Origin: Burkholderiales bacterium
GTDB taxonomy: Bacteria > Pseudomonadota > Gammaproteobacteria > Burkholderiales > Burkholderiaceae_E
Direction of reading: 5' to 3'
Length of the DNA: 5,173 nt
Assembly: GCA_027489195.1 (NCBI GenBank)
Contig: JAIYAG010000076.1
Location: forward strand, 1 to 5,173
A program made the translations under genes and the position numbers. Positions 1-5,173 of the stretch are shown here, in pieces. Position 1 is the stretch's first letter. Each line of letters opens with the position of its first letter. The notes under the pieces are model-generated. The model had not been told where the DNA came from, searched no databases, and saw only the letters and a list, made by a program, of their open reading frames with translations.

Positions 1-2
1 AC

Positions 3-746
3 AAGGTGTGCCTGGTGACGGGCGGTGCATCGGGCATCGGCCGCGCGATCGCGCTGGCCTGGGCGCGCGAAGGCGCCAAGGTCGTCGTGTCCGACCTTGC
101 AGCAGCCGCTGCCGGCGGCGAGGACACGGTGGCGCAGGTGCGTGCGGCGGGCGCCGAGGCGATGTTCGTCGCGGCCGACGTCTCGCGCGACGCCGACTGC
201 GCGGCACTGCTCGCGAGGACGCTCGAGCGCTTCGGGCGGCTCGACGCGGCCTGCAACAACGCGGGCGTGGGCGGCACGGTCGCGCCGACCGCCGACTACG
301 CGCTCGACGAGTGGCACCGGGTGCTGTCGGTGAACCTCACCGGCGTGTTCCTGTGCATGAAGCACGAGATCCCGGCGCTGCTGGCGAGCGGCGGCGGCGC
401 GATCGTCAACATCGCGTCGATCCTCGGCGCGGTCGGGTTCGCGGGCGCACCCGCCTACACCGCGGCCAAGCACGGCGTGCTCGGCCTGACCAAGGTGGCG
501 GCGCTCGACTACGCGGCGCGCGGCGTGCGGGTGAACGCGATCGGGCCGGCGTTCATCCACACCCCGATGATCGCGGGCATGGAGGGGGATCCGGCGACGC
601 TGCGGGCGCTGGAGGCCTTGCATCCGGCGGGCCGGCTCGGGCGCCCCGAGGAGGTCGCCGAGCTGGTCGCCTGGCTGAGCTCGTCACGCGCGTCGTTCGT
701 CAACGGCGCGTACTGGCCGGTCGACGGCGGCTTCCTGGCACGCTGA
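3..746 (+). CDS. SDR family NAD(P)-dependent oxidoreductase (5' end cut by window edge)
   Basis: This is a classical short-chain dehydrogenase/reductase, a cytosolic Rossmann-fold enzyme that oxidises an alcohol or reduces a ketone with NAD(P)(H). Numbering from the GTG at position 6, the sequence shows the cofactor loop TGGASGIG (5-12), an acidic residue at the end of the second beta strand (D30, which favours NAD over NADP), D58, the NNAG motif (84-87), N110, catalytic S138, and the Y151-x-x-x-K155 pair in YTAAK. The C-terminus has the common PVDGG ending. About 246 residues are visible and the family is usually near 250. The frame stays open to the left edge with a Lys codon before the GTG, matching the usual GKV start of such proteins, so the true start probably lies just outside the window. 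The substrate cannot be named from sequence. It is convergent with the acid-sugar genes, so it is not in their operon. The family call is very secure. Confidence 0.93.
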   Translation, partial: KVCLVTGGASGIGRAIALAWAREGAKVVVSDLAAAAAGGEDTVAQVRAAGAEAMFVAADVSRDADCAALLARTLERFGRLDAACNNAGVGGTVAPTADYALDEWHRVLSVNLTGVFLCMKHEIPALLASGGGAIVNIASILGAVGFAGAPAYTAAKHGVLGLTKVAALDYAARGVRVNAIGPAFIHTPMIAGMEGDPATLRALEALHPAGRLGRPEEVAELVAWLSSSRASFVNGAYWPVDGGFLAR

Positions 747-756
747 GCCGCCACGG

Positions 757-784
757 GCGGATCGTCACGGACGTGACGATCCGC
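757..784. terminator. Perfect 28-nt palindrome between convergent genes; probable bidirectional terminator
   Basis: The 13-nt arm GCGGATCGTCACG (757-769) is followed by GA and then by its exact reverse complement (772-784). As RNA it would form a 12-bp stem closed by a GGAC tetraloop, on either strand. It starts 10 nt after the SDR stop codon and ends 4 nt before the denD stop codon, where a shared terminator is expected. No T-run follows on either side, so it is not a textbook intrinsic terminator. It may instead act as a 3'-end stabilising or pausing hairpin. A binding site for a dimeric regulator is possible but less likely between two gene ends. Confidence 0.6.
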
Positions 785-788
785 GCGC

Positions 789-1787
789 TCACTTCGCCGG
801 ACCTCGCACCGCCTGCGGATTGTCCTCCACGTACGCGCGGACGATCGACGCGAAGTCGGCATCGGCGGTGAAGCCCATCGCGCTCGCGCGGGCGGTGTCG
901 AAGCGCGCCGCCCAGGTGCGCACCAGGCGCATCACGTTCTCGTCGAGCGCGGGCTTGACGCGCGCGGCGACCGCGTCGCCGGCAACGGCCCGCAGCGCGG
1001 CGAGCTCCTCGTGCATGGAGACGGTCAGCCCCGGCAGGTTCAGGCTGCGGTGCCAGCCCCAGTCCTGCGGTGCGAGTTCGAGCGCACGCAGCAGCATGCC
1101 GACCACGGTGCGCGGCGAGGCGACCCACATCTCGGTCTCGGGCGGTACCGGAAGCGGCGCGTCGATGCCCGACAGCGGCTCGCGGATGATCCCGGACGCG
1201 AAGCCGGAGGCGGCGCCGTTCGGGCGGCCCGGCCGCACGACGACGGTCGGCACACGGACCGCGCGGCCGTCGATGAAGCCCTTGCGGGTGTAGTCCTGCA
1301 CGAGCAGCTCGCCGACCAGCTTCTGGATGCCGTAGGAGCCCTGCGGGGTCGGCGTGGTGGCGTCGGTGACCACCGGCGGCAGCGCGCCGCCGAACACCGC
1401 GATCGAGCTCGAGAACAGCAGCCGCGGCGCGGTGCCGAGCGCGCGGCAGGCCTCGAGCAGGTGACGGGTGCCGTCGAGGTTGACCCGCATGCCGAGGTCG
1501 AAGTCCGCCTCGGCGGTACCGCTCACCACGGCCGCCAGGTGAACCACCGCGCCGGTGTCCTTCGAGACCAGCGCGCGGACCTGGGCCGGGTCGGAGATGT
1601 CGCCGGCCACGTTCTTCACGCGCGGATCGCGGATCGCGCCCTCGCCGACGTCGAAGCAGACGATGCGCGAGACCGGCTCGTCGCGCGCGCCCTGCGCATC
1701 GGCCAGTCGCAGCGCGCCCTTCGCGAGCACGCGCGCGATCAGTTGCTGCCCGAGGAACCCGGCGCCGCCGGTGACGAGGATGTCCAT
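789..1787 (-). CDS. denD: D-erythronate dehydrogenase DenD (NAD-dependent epimerase/dehydratase family)
   Basis: This 332-residue extended SDR (NAD-dependent epimerase/dehydratase fold) resembles DenD, which oxidises D-erythronate at C2 to 2-oxo-tetronate using NAD in the cytosol. Visible features are the cofactor loop TGGAGFLG (6-13), acidic D46 at the end of the second beta strand, HLAA (83-86), the active-site serine stretch SSS (126-128), the catalytic Y152-x-x-x-K156 in YGIQK, and VRPG (184-187). The length is normal for the family. The ATG at 1787 is supported by AGGGAG 7 nt upstream. The gene lies 54 nt downstream of otnK on the same strand. That pairing with a DUF1537 kinase is the main reason to prefer DenD over a generic nucleotide-sugar epimerase, because the two enzymes act in one pathway. 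It is the last gene of the minus-strand run. Another four-carbon or related sugar acid as substrate cannot be excluded. Confidence 0.85.
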   Translation of the reverse strand: MDILVTGGAGFLGQQLIARVLAKGALRLADAQGARDEPVSRIVCFDVGEGAIRDPRVKNVAGDISDPAQVRALVSKDTGAVVHLAAVVSGTAEADFDLGMRVNLDGTRHLLEACRALGTAPRLLFSSSIAVFGGALPPVVTDATTPTPQGSYGIQKLVGELLVQDYTRKGFIDGRAVRVPTVVVRPGRPNGAASGFASGIIREPLSGIDAPLPVPPETEMWVASPRTVVGMLLRALELAPQDWGWHRSLNLPGLTVSMHEELAALRAVAGDAVAARVKPALDENVMRLVRTWAARFDTARASAMGFTADADFASIVRAYVEDNPQAVRGPAK

Positions 1788-1794
1788 GATGTGT

Positions 1795-1800
1795 CTCCCT
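1795..1800 (-). promoter_or_regulatory. Shine-Dalgarno sequence of denD
   Basis: The minus strand reads AGGGAG, seven nucleotides before the ATG at 1787. This is a good match to the anti-Shine-Dalgarno sequence at good spacing and fixes the denD start. It lies within the 54-nt otnK-denD gap. Confidence 0.75.
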
Positions 1801-1841
1801 GTGTGTCGTGCGATGGATGCGCGGCCGGTGCCGCGCCATGC

Positions 1842-3092
1842 TCAGCGGACGGCCGCGAGCGCCTTGTCGAAGAAGTCGTCGGCGCCGAAGTTGCCCGACT
1901 TGAGCGCGAGTCCGACGGGTACGTCCGTGCCCGCGAGCGCCGGCACGCCCGGATCGATCTCGGGGCCGATCGCCAGCAGCCGCACGCCGAGCGCCTGCAC
2001 GACCGCGCCCGAGGTCTCGCCCCCGGCGATGACCTGACGGCGCACCCCGCGTGCGTACAGCGCCGCCGACAGCTCGCCGAAGCAGTGCTCGATCGCCGAG
2101 GACGCGCGCTGCGTGCCGTGCTTGGCCTGCGAGGCGCGAACCGCCTCCGGATCGGCCGAGCTGTAGACGAGGGGCGCCGCGCCGGCGGGCTGCGCGAGCA
2201 CCCAGTCGGCGAGCGAGGCCGCGGTCTGGCGCCCGTCGATCACGTCGTCGACGTCGACGCGGCGCGACGGCGCGTGCGCGGCGTAGCGCTCGACCTGCCG
2301 GCGGGTCGCGGCCGAGCAGCTGCCCGAGATCACCACCGCCGGGCCGCCGATCGCGTCGAGGGCGCCGGCATGCGGCCGCAGCAGGCCGGCGCGGCGGAAG
2401 TTGTCCGGCAGCCCGAGCGCGATGCCCGAGCCGCCGGTGATCAGCGCGGCGTCGGCGCAGGCCTCGCCGAGCGTGCGCAGGTCGGCATCGGTGATCGCGT
2501 CGGCGACCGCGAGCCGCACGCCGCCGGCGGCGAGCGCTGCGAGGGCCTCGCGGGTGGCGGCCGCGCCGCGGGCGACCGTCGGATGCGCGAGCAGCCCGAC
2601 CGTGTACGGCGTCTGGCGCTGCAGCCAGCGCGCGAGGTCGGGGTCGGTCATCGGCGTGAGCGGATGGTGCTGCATGCCGCTCTCGCTCAGCAGCCGGTCG
2701 CCGACGAACAGGTGGCCCATGTAGATCGTGCGCCGGTTCGTCGGGAACGCCGGGCAGGCGATCGCGATCGGCGCATCGAGCGCGTCGAGCAGCGCCTGCG
2801 CGACCGGGCCGATGTTGCCCGCGGGCGTGGAATCGAAGGTCGAGCAGTACTTGAAGAAGATCTGGCGCACCCCGTGGGCGCGCAGCCAGCGCAGGGCGTC
2901 CAGGCTCTGTGCGACCGCGTCGGCGGGCTCGATGCTGCGGGACTTGAGCGCGACCACCACCGCATCGGCATCGGGCGCGGGGCCGTCGGCCGGCACGCCG
3001 ATGGCCTGCACGGTGCGCATGCCGCCGGCGGTCAGGGTGTTCGCGAGATCGGAGGCGCCGGTGAAGTCGTCGGCGATGCAGCCCAGCAGCAT
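1842..3092 (-). CDS. otnK: 3-oxo-tetronate 4-kinase OtnK (DUF1537 four-carbon acid sugar kinase)
   Basis: This 416-residue protein belongs to the DUF1537 kinase family, which phosphorylates four-carbon acid sugars with ATP. OtnK converts 3-oxo-tetronate to its 4-phosphate, which OtnC then decarboxylates to dihydroxyacetone phosphate. The N-terminal sugar-acid-binding domain carries IADDFTGASDLA (6-17), STFDSTPAGNIGPV (84-97) and CPAFPTNRRTIYMGHLFV (113-130). The C-terminal nucleotide-binding domain carries SGSCSAAT (256-263), the glycine-rich VIAGGETSGAVV (354-365) and LKSGNFG (397-403). The frame is open upstream to 3200, but the ATG at 3092 is chosen because the family motif starts right after it (MLLGCIADD) and AGGAGA lies 10 nt upstream. 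The upstream extension is low-complexity and overlaps the DUF3025 gene. Sister kinases act on D- or L-threonate; the adjacent denD favours the OtnK role. Length and motifs look intact. Confidence 0.88.
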   Translation of the reverse strand: MLLGCIADDFTGASDLANTLTAGGMRTVQAIGVPADGPAPDADAVVVALKSRSIEPADAVAQSLDALRWLRAHGVRQIFFKYCSTFDSTPAGNIGPVAQALLDALDAPIAIACPAFPTNRRTIYMGHLFVGDRLLSESGMQHHPLTPMTDPDLARWLQRQTPYTVGLLAHPTVARGAAATREALAALAAGGVRLAVADAITDADLRTLGEACADAALITGGSGIALGLPDNFRRAGLLRPHAGALDAIGGPAVVISGSCSAATRRQVERYAAHAPSRRVDVDDVIDGRQTAASLADWVLAQPAGAAPLVYSSADPEAVRASQAKHGTQRASSAIEHCFGELSAALYARGVRRQVIAGGETSGAVVQALGVRLLAIGPEIDPGVPALAGTDVPVGLALKSGNFGADDFFDKALAAVR

Positions 3093-3102
3093 GGCGAAGG
3101 GG

Positions 3103-3108
3103 TCTCCT
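3103..3108 (-). promoter_or_regulatory. Shine-Dalgarno sequence of otnK (decides the start)
   Basis: The minus strand reads AGGAGA, ending 10 nt before the ATG at 3092. The spacing is slightly long, but this is the only strong site nearby. It supports the 416-residue start over the in-frame start at 3200. Confidence 0.65.
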
Positions 3109-3122
3109 GGTTCGGATGTGCG

Positions 3123-3139
3123 GCGGGCGGCGTGCCCGC
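3123..3139. other. Short GC-rich hairpin in the DUF3025-otnK gap
   Basis: GCGGGC (3123-3128) and GCCCGC (3134-3139) form a perfect 6-bp stem with a 5-nt loop in the 58-nt gap between the DUF3025 stop and the otnK start. No T-run follows on the minus strand. It could be a weak pausing or processing site separating the two gene pairs. In DNA this GC-rich, such a short stem can easily arise by chance. Confidence 0.25.
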
Positions 3140-3150
3140 GAGGGGTCGGC

Positions 3151-3951
3151 TCAGCCCGGCGCCCTGCGCCGGCGACCTGACCGGAACACGGCCGCGTCAT
3201 TGTAGAACGCGGGGTCGCGGTTCGCGTCGCACCAGCCGGGCAGGCCCATCACCGGCAGCGGGCAGAACGCGCGCGACGACAGGCGTCCCGGCTCGAGCGA
3301 GGCGACCAGCACGCGATCGACCTCGGCCGGCGGCGCGCCGGCGTCGAGCCGCAGCGGCCAGGCGTGCGCGGTGATGGCCTTGAACGGCGCGTCGAGCTTC
3401 TCGAGCAGCGCATGGCCGAAGACGTGCACGCGGACCGAACGCTCGACGCGGCTGCGGCCGACGACGAAGAGGGCCATCCAGTCGAAGGCGCGCAGCGCGT
3501 CCTCGAGCGAGGCGTCGAGCCCGACCCACACCGCGGCGTTCTCGTCGAAGAGCGTCGCCGCGTCGCGCAGCGGGCCACGGGGGGCCGTCGTGCCGGGGTG
3601 GCTCGTGGCCTCGGCCAGTGCCGCGGCGTGCAGCGCGTTGAGCCGGGCCTTCGCGCGGGGCCAGGCGAGCCAGGACAGCGCGTTGCACAGGTCGTGCCGC
3701 GCGCCCGCGGGATCGGTGCGCGTCGCGACCTCGCCGGCCTCGAAGATCCGCGCCTCGTAGGCCGGGCGCAGCGAGCCCGCCTGCGCGGCGCCCGTGCCGG
3801 CGTCGGGCACGAAGCGCAGCGGCCTGCCGGACTCCGTGTGCAGGCCGGCCTCCCGGGCCCACGCGTCGAGCCGCGCGACGCGCGCCGCGGCCGACAGCGG
3901 CGCCAGCTCGGCGAGCCGCGCCTCGTGCGGCACGAGCCAGGGCCGGATCAT
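3151..3951 (-). CDS. DUF3025 domain-containing protein, function unknown
   Basis: This 266-residue protein matches the DUF3025 family, which has no assigned biochemical role. Recognisable blocks are HDLCNALSWLAWPRAKARLN (86-105), RDAATLFDENAAV (129-141), FGHALLEKL (178-186), PLPVMGLPGW (231-240) and the C-terminal DPAFYNDAAVFR (246-257). The ending is short and basic (RSGRRRRAPG). I see no signal peptide or convincing membrane segment, so it is probably cytosolic. The ATG at 3951 is chosen because the open frame further upstream turns into arginine-rich sequence overlapping pyrC. No clear Shine-Dalgarno precedes the ATG, and a GTG three codons upstream is an alternative. It lies 67 nt downstream of pyrC on the same strand and is probably cotranscribed with it. 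Family assignment is from remembered motif patterns. Confidence 0.82.
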   Translation of the reverse strand: MIRPWLVPHEARLAELAPLSAAARVARLDAWAREAGLHTESGRPLRFVPDAGTGAAQAGSLRPAYEARIFEAGEVATRTDPAGARHDLCNALSWLAWPRAKARLNALHAAALAEATSHPGTTAPRGPLRDAATLFDENAAVWVGLDASLEDALRAFDWMALFVVGRSRVERSVRVHVFGHALLEKLDAPFKAITAHAWPLRLDAGAPPAEVDRVLVASLEPGRLSSRAFCPLPVMGLPGWCDANRDPAFYNDAAVFRSGRRRRAPG

Positions 3952-4000
3952 GGGGGTCACGGCGTCGGCGCGAGGGGGGATCGCGGCGCCACCGACCGCC

Positions 4001-4018
4001 GCGCCGCCGCGACGGCGC
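4001..4018. other. GC-rich inverted repeat directly after pyrC
   Basis: GCGCCG (4001-4006) and CGGCGC (4013-4018) form a 6-bp stem with a 6-nt loop immediately beyond the pyrC stop codon. No T-run follows on the minus strand, so strong termination is not expected. It may be a weak 3'-end hairpin, or chance in a stretch that is almost entirely G and C. Confidence 0.22.
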
Positions 4019-5077
4019 TCAGCCCGCGGCGAGCCGCCACGCGAGCGGCTCGCCGGCGGCCAGCGGCACGATGGCCTCGTCGCCGAAGGGCAGCGCCTCG
4101 GGCACCGTCCAGGACTCGCGGCGCAGCGTGACGCGCGCCGTGTTGCGCGGCAGACGGTAGAAGTCCGGCCCGTGCAGGCTCGCGAAGCCCTCGAGCCGAT
4201 CGAGCGCGCCGACCGACTCGAACGCGGCCGCGTACAGCTCGAGCGCATGCGGCGCCGTGTAGCAGCCGGCGCAGCCGCAGGCGTTCTCCTTCAGGTGCTT
4301 CGAATGGGGCGCGCTGTCGGTGCCCAGGAAGAAGCGCGGGCTGCCGGAGGTGGCGGCCTCGAGCAGCGCACGCCGGTGCGTCTCGCGCTTGAGGATCGGC
4401 AGGCAGTACCAGTGGGGGCGCATGCCGCCCTTGAACAGCGCGTTGCGCTCGTAGAGCAGGTGGTGCGGCGTGATCGTCGCGGCGATCGCCCCGGGCGCGG
4501 TCGCGACGTACTGCGCAGCCTCCTGCGTGGTGATGTGCTCGAACACCACGCGCAGCGCCGGGAAGTCGCGGCGCAGGGGCTCGAGCACCTGGTCGATGAA
4601 GACCCGCTCGCGGTCGAACACGTCGACCGAGGCGTCGGTGACCTCGCCGTGGATCAGCAGCGGCAGCCCCGCCGCCTGCATCGCCTCGATCGCGCCGCGC
4701 ACGGCCGCCATCGAGGTGACGCCGGCATCGGAGTTGGTGGTCGCGCCGGCGGGATAGAGCTTGACCGCGTGGACCACGCCCGAGTCCTTCGCGCGGCGGA
4801 TCTCGTCCGGCGGCGTACGGTCGGTCAGGTACAGCGTCATCAGCGGCTCGAAGCCGGCGCAGGCCGGCTCGTCGCCCGCGGTCTCGCGCAACGCGGCGAG
4901 GATCCGGTCGCGGTAGTCGATGGCCTGCCCGACGGTGGTCACCGGCGGCTTGAGGTTGGGCATCACGATGGCCCGGGCGAACTGCCGGGCGGTCGCGGCG
5001 ACCACGGCGCGCAGCGCCTCGCCGTCGCGCAGGTGCAGGTGCCAGTCGTCGGGGCGGATGAGCGTCAGGGTGTCCAT
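4019..5077 (-). CDS. pyrC: Dihydroorotase, type II (PyrC)
   Basis: PyrC is the zinc amidohydrolase that cyclises N-carbamoyl-L-aspartate to L-dihydroorotate, the third step of de novo pyrimidine synthesis (EC 3.5.2.3), in the cytosol. The 352 residues match the length of the E. coli-type enzyme (near 348). All expected metal and substrate residues are visible: H13 and H15 with R17 in DWHLHLRD, N41 in MPNLKPP, the carboxylated lysine K106 in KLYPAGATTNS, H143 in LIHGE, H181 in FEHITT, and D254 with H258 in LGTDSAPHSKHLKE. The ATG at 5077 gives the standard N-terminus MDTLTLIRPDDWHLHLRD. No Shine-Dalgarno-like purine run precedes it, the upstream 20 nt being mostly C on the coding strand. It is first in the minus-strand run, followed by the DUF3025 gene. 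Nothing suggests truncation or a lost active-site residue. Confidence 0.97.
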   Translation of the reverse strand: MDTLTLIRPDDWHLHLRDGEALRAVVAATARQFARAIVMPNLKPPVTTVGQAIDYRDRILAALRETAGDEPACAGFEPLMTLYLTDRTPPDEIRRAKDSGVVHAVKLYPAGATTNSDAGVTSMAAVRGAIEAMQAAGLPLLIHGEVTDASVDVFDRERVFIDQVLEPLRRDFPALRVVFEHITTQEAAQYVATAPGAIAATITPHHLLYERNALFKGGMRPHWYCLPILKRETHRRALLEAATSGSPRFFLGTDSAPHSKHLKENACGCAGCYTAPHALELYAAAFESVGALDRLEGFASLHGPDFYRLPRNTARVTLRRESWTVPEALPFGDEAIVPLAAGEPLAWRLAAG

Positions 5078-5111
5078 CGGGCGCGGGGGGCGGAAGCGGG
5101 CGAAGGCTCGG

Positions 5112-5140
5112 ATTGTCCCACGACGGGCCCGCCCCCACGG
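5112..5140 (-). promoter_or_regulatory. Possible promoter of pyrC (weak)
   Basis: About 35 nt upstream of the pyrC start the minus strand contains GACAAT (5117-5112), a plausible -10 element and one of the few A/T-containing patches in this GC-rich gap. The hexamer 17 nt further upstream (CCGTGG, 5140-5135) is a poor -35. The call rests on the -10-like element and position only. The remaining sequence to 5173 shows no supported gene on either strand. Confidence 0.3.
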
Positions 5141-5173
5141 AGCGTCCCGGGCGTGCCGCTCGGCATCGGTCCG

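Noticed and set aside
3093..3200. N-terminal extension of otnK by 36 codons to the in-frame ATG at 3200
   Set aside because: The extension has no family resemblance, overlaps the end of the DUF3025 gene, and a Shine-Dalgarno sequence sits inside it at the right place for the ATG at 3092.
3199..3204. TACAAT on the minus strand about 107 nt upstream of otnK, resembling a -10 promoter element
   Set aside because: It falls in the codons for the conserved FYND motif of the DUF3025 protein (TTC-TAC-AAT-GAC), which explains it, and no acceptable -35 hexamer lies 16-18 nt upstream.
1011..3374. A 787-codon open frame on the plus strand running opposite denD, otnK and part of the DUF3025 gene
   Set aside because: It is rich in Arg, Ala, Gly and Asp with no recognisable domain, and it lies antisense to three well-supported genes. 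High GC at third codon positions removes stop codons from the complementary frame, so long spurious open frames are expected.
3957..5138. A 393-codon minus-strand open frame overlapping pyrC, and similar frames opposite or within the DUF3025 gene
   Set aside because: They are arginine- and alanine-rich out-of-frame readings of genes whose own frames contain complete conserved motifs.
5078..5173. A possible further gene at the right edge
   Set aside because: The 95 nt contain open stretches in several frames, as expected for this GC content, but no recognisable protein motif or start signal on either strand.

Overview
The window is about 5.2 kb of very GC-rich DNA with strong G/C preference at third codon positions. 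It carries five protein-coding genes and no visible RNA gene, mobile element or CRISPR array. Gene content and protein sequences (type II PyrC followed by a DUF3025 protein, DenD/OtnK-type acid-sugar enzymes) suggest a high-GC proteobacterium, most likely a betaproteobacterium of the Burkholderiales. That placement is inferred from family resemblance, not from a marker gene.

Layout: on the plus strand, a short-chain dehydrogenase/reductase (SDR) enters from the left edge, its first few codons lying outside the window, and ends at 746. A perfect 28-nt palindrome (757-784) fills most of the 42-nt gap between this gene and the convergent minus-strand genes, and is the best terminator candidate. 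The rest of the window is minus strand. In transcription order (right to left) it holds pyrC (dihydroorotase, 5077-4019), a DUF3025 protein (3951-3151), otnK (DUF1537-family 3-oxo-tetronate 4-kinase, 3092-1842) and denD (D-erythronate dehydrogenase, 1787-789). The gaps are 67, 58 and 54 nt, so one long transcript is possible. However, otnK and denD have clear Shine-Dalgarno sequences while pyrC and the DUF3025 gene do not, which hints at two separate functional units.

Function: pyrC serves de novo pyrimidine synthesis. otnK and denD encode two steps of the known four-carbon acid-sugar route: D-erythronate is oxidised by DenD to 2-oxo-tetronate, isomerised by OtnI to 3-oxo-tetronate, phosphorylated by OtnK, and decarboxylated by OtnC to dihydroxyacetone phosphate. 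The isomerase and decarboxylase genes are not in the window. The SDR is a classical NAD(P)-dependent oxidoreductase of unknown substrate.

I found no convincing undescribed system. The points most worth checking are the incomplete erythronate pathway next to a housekeeping pair, the perfect palindrome between convergent genes, and the conserved but functionally unassigned DUF3025 protein.
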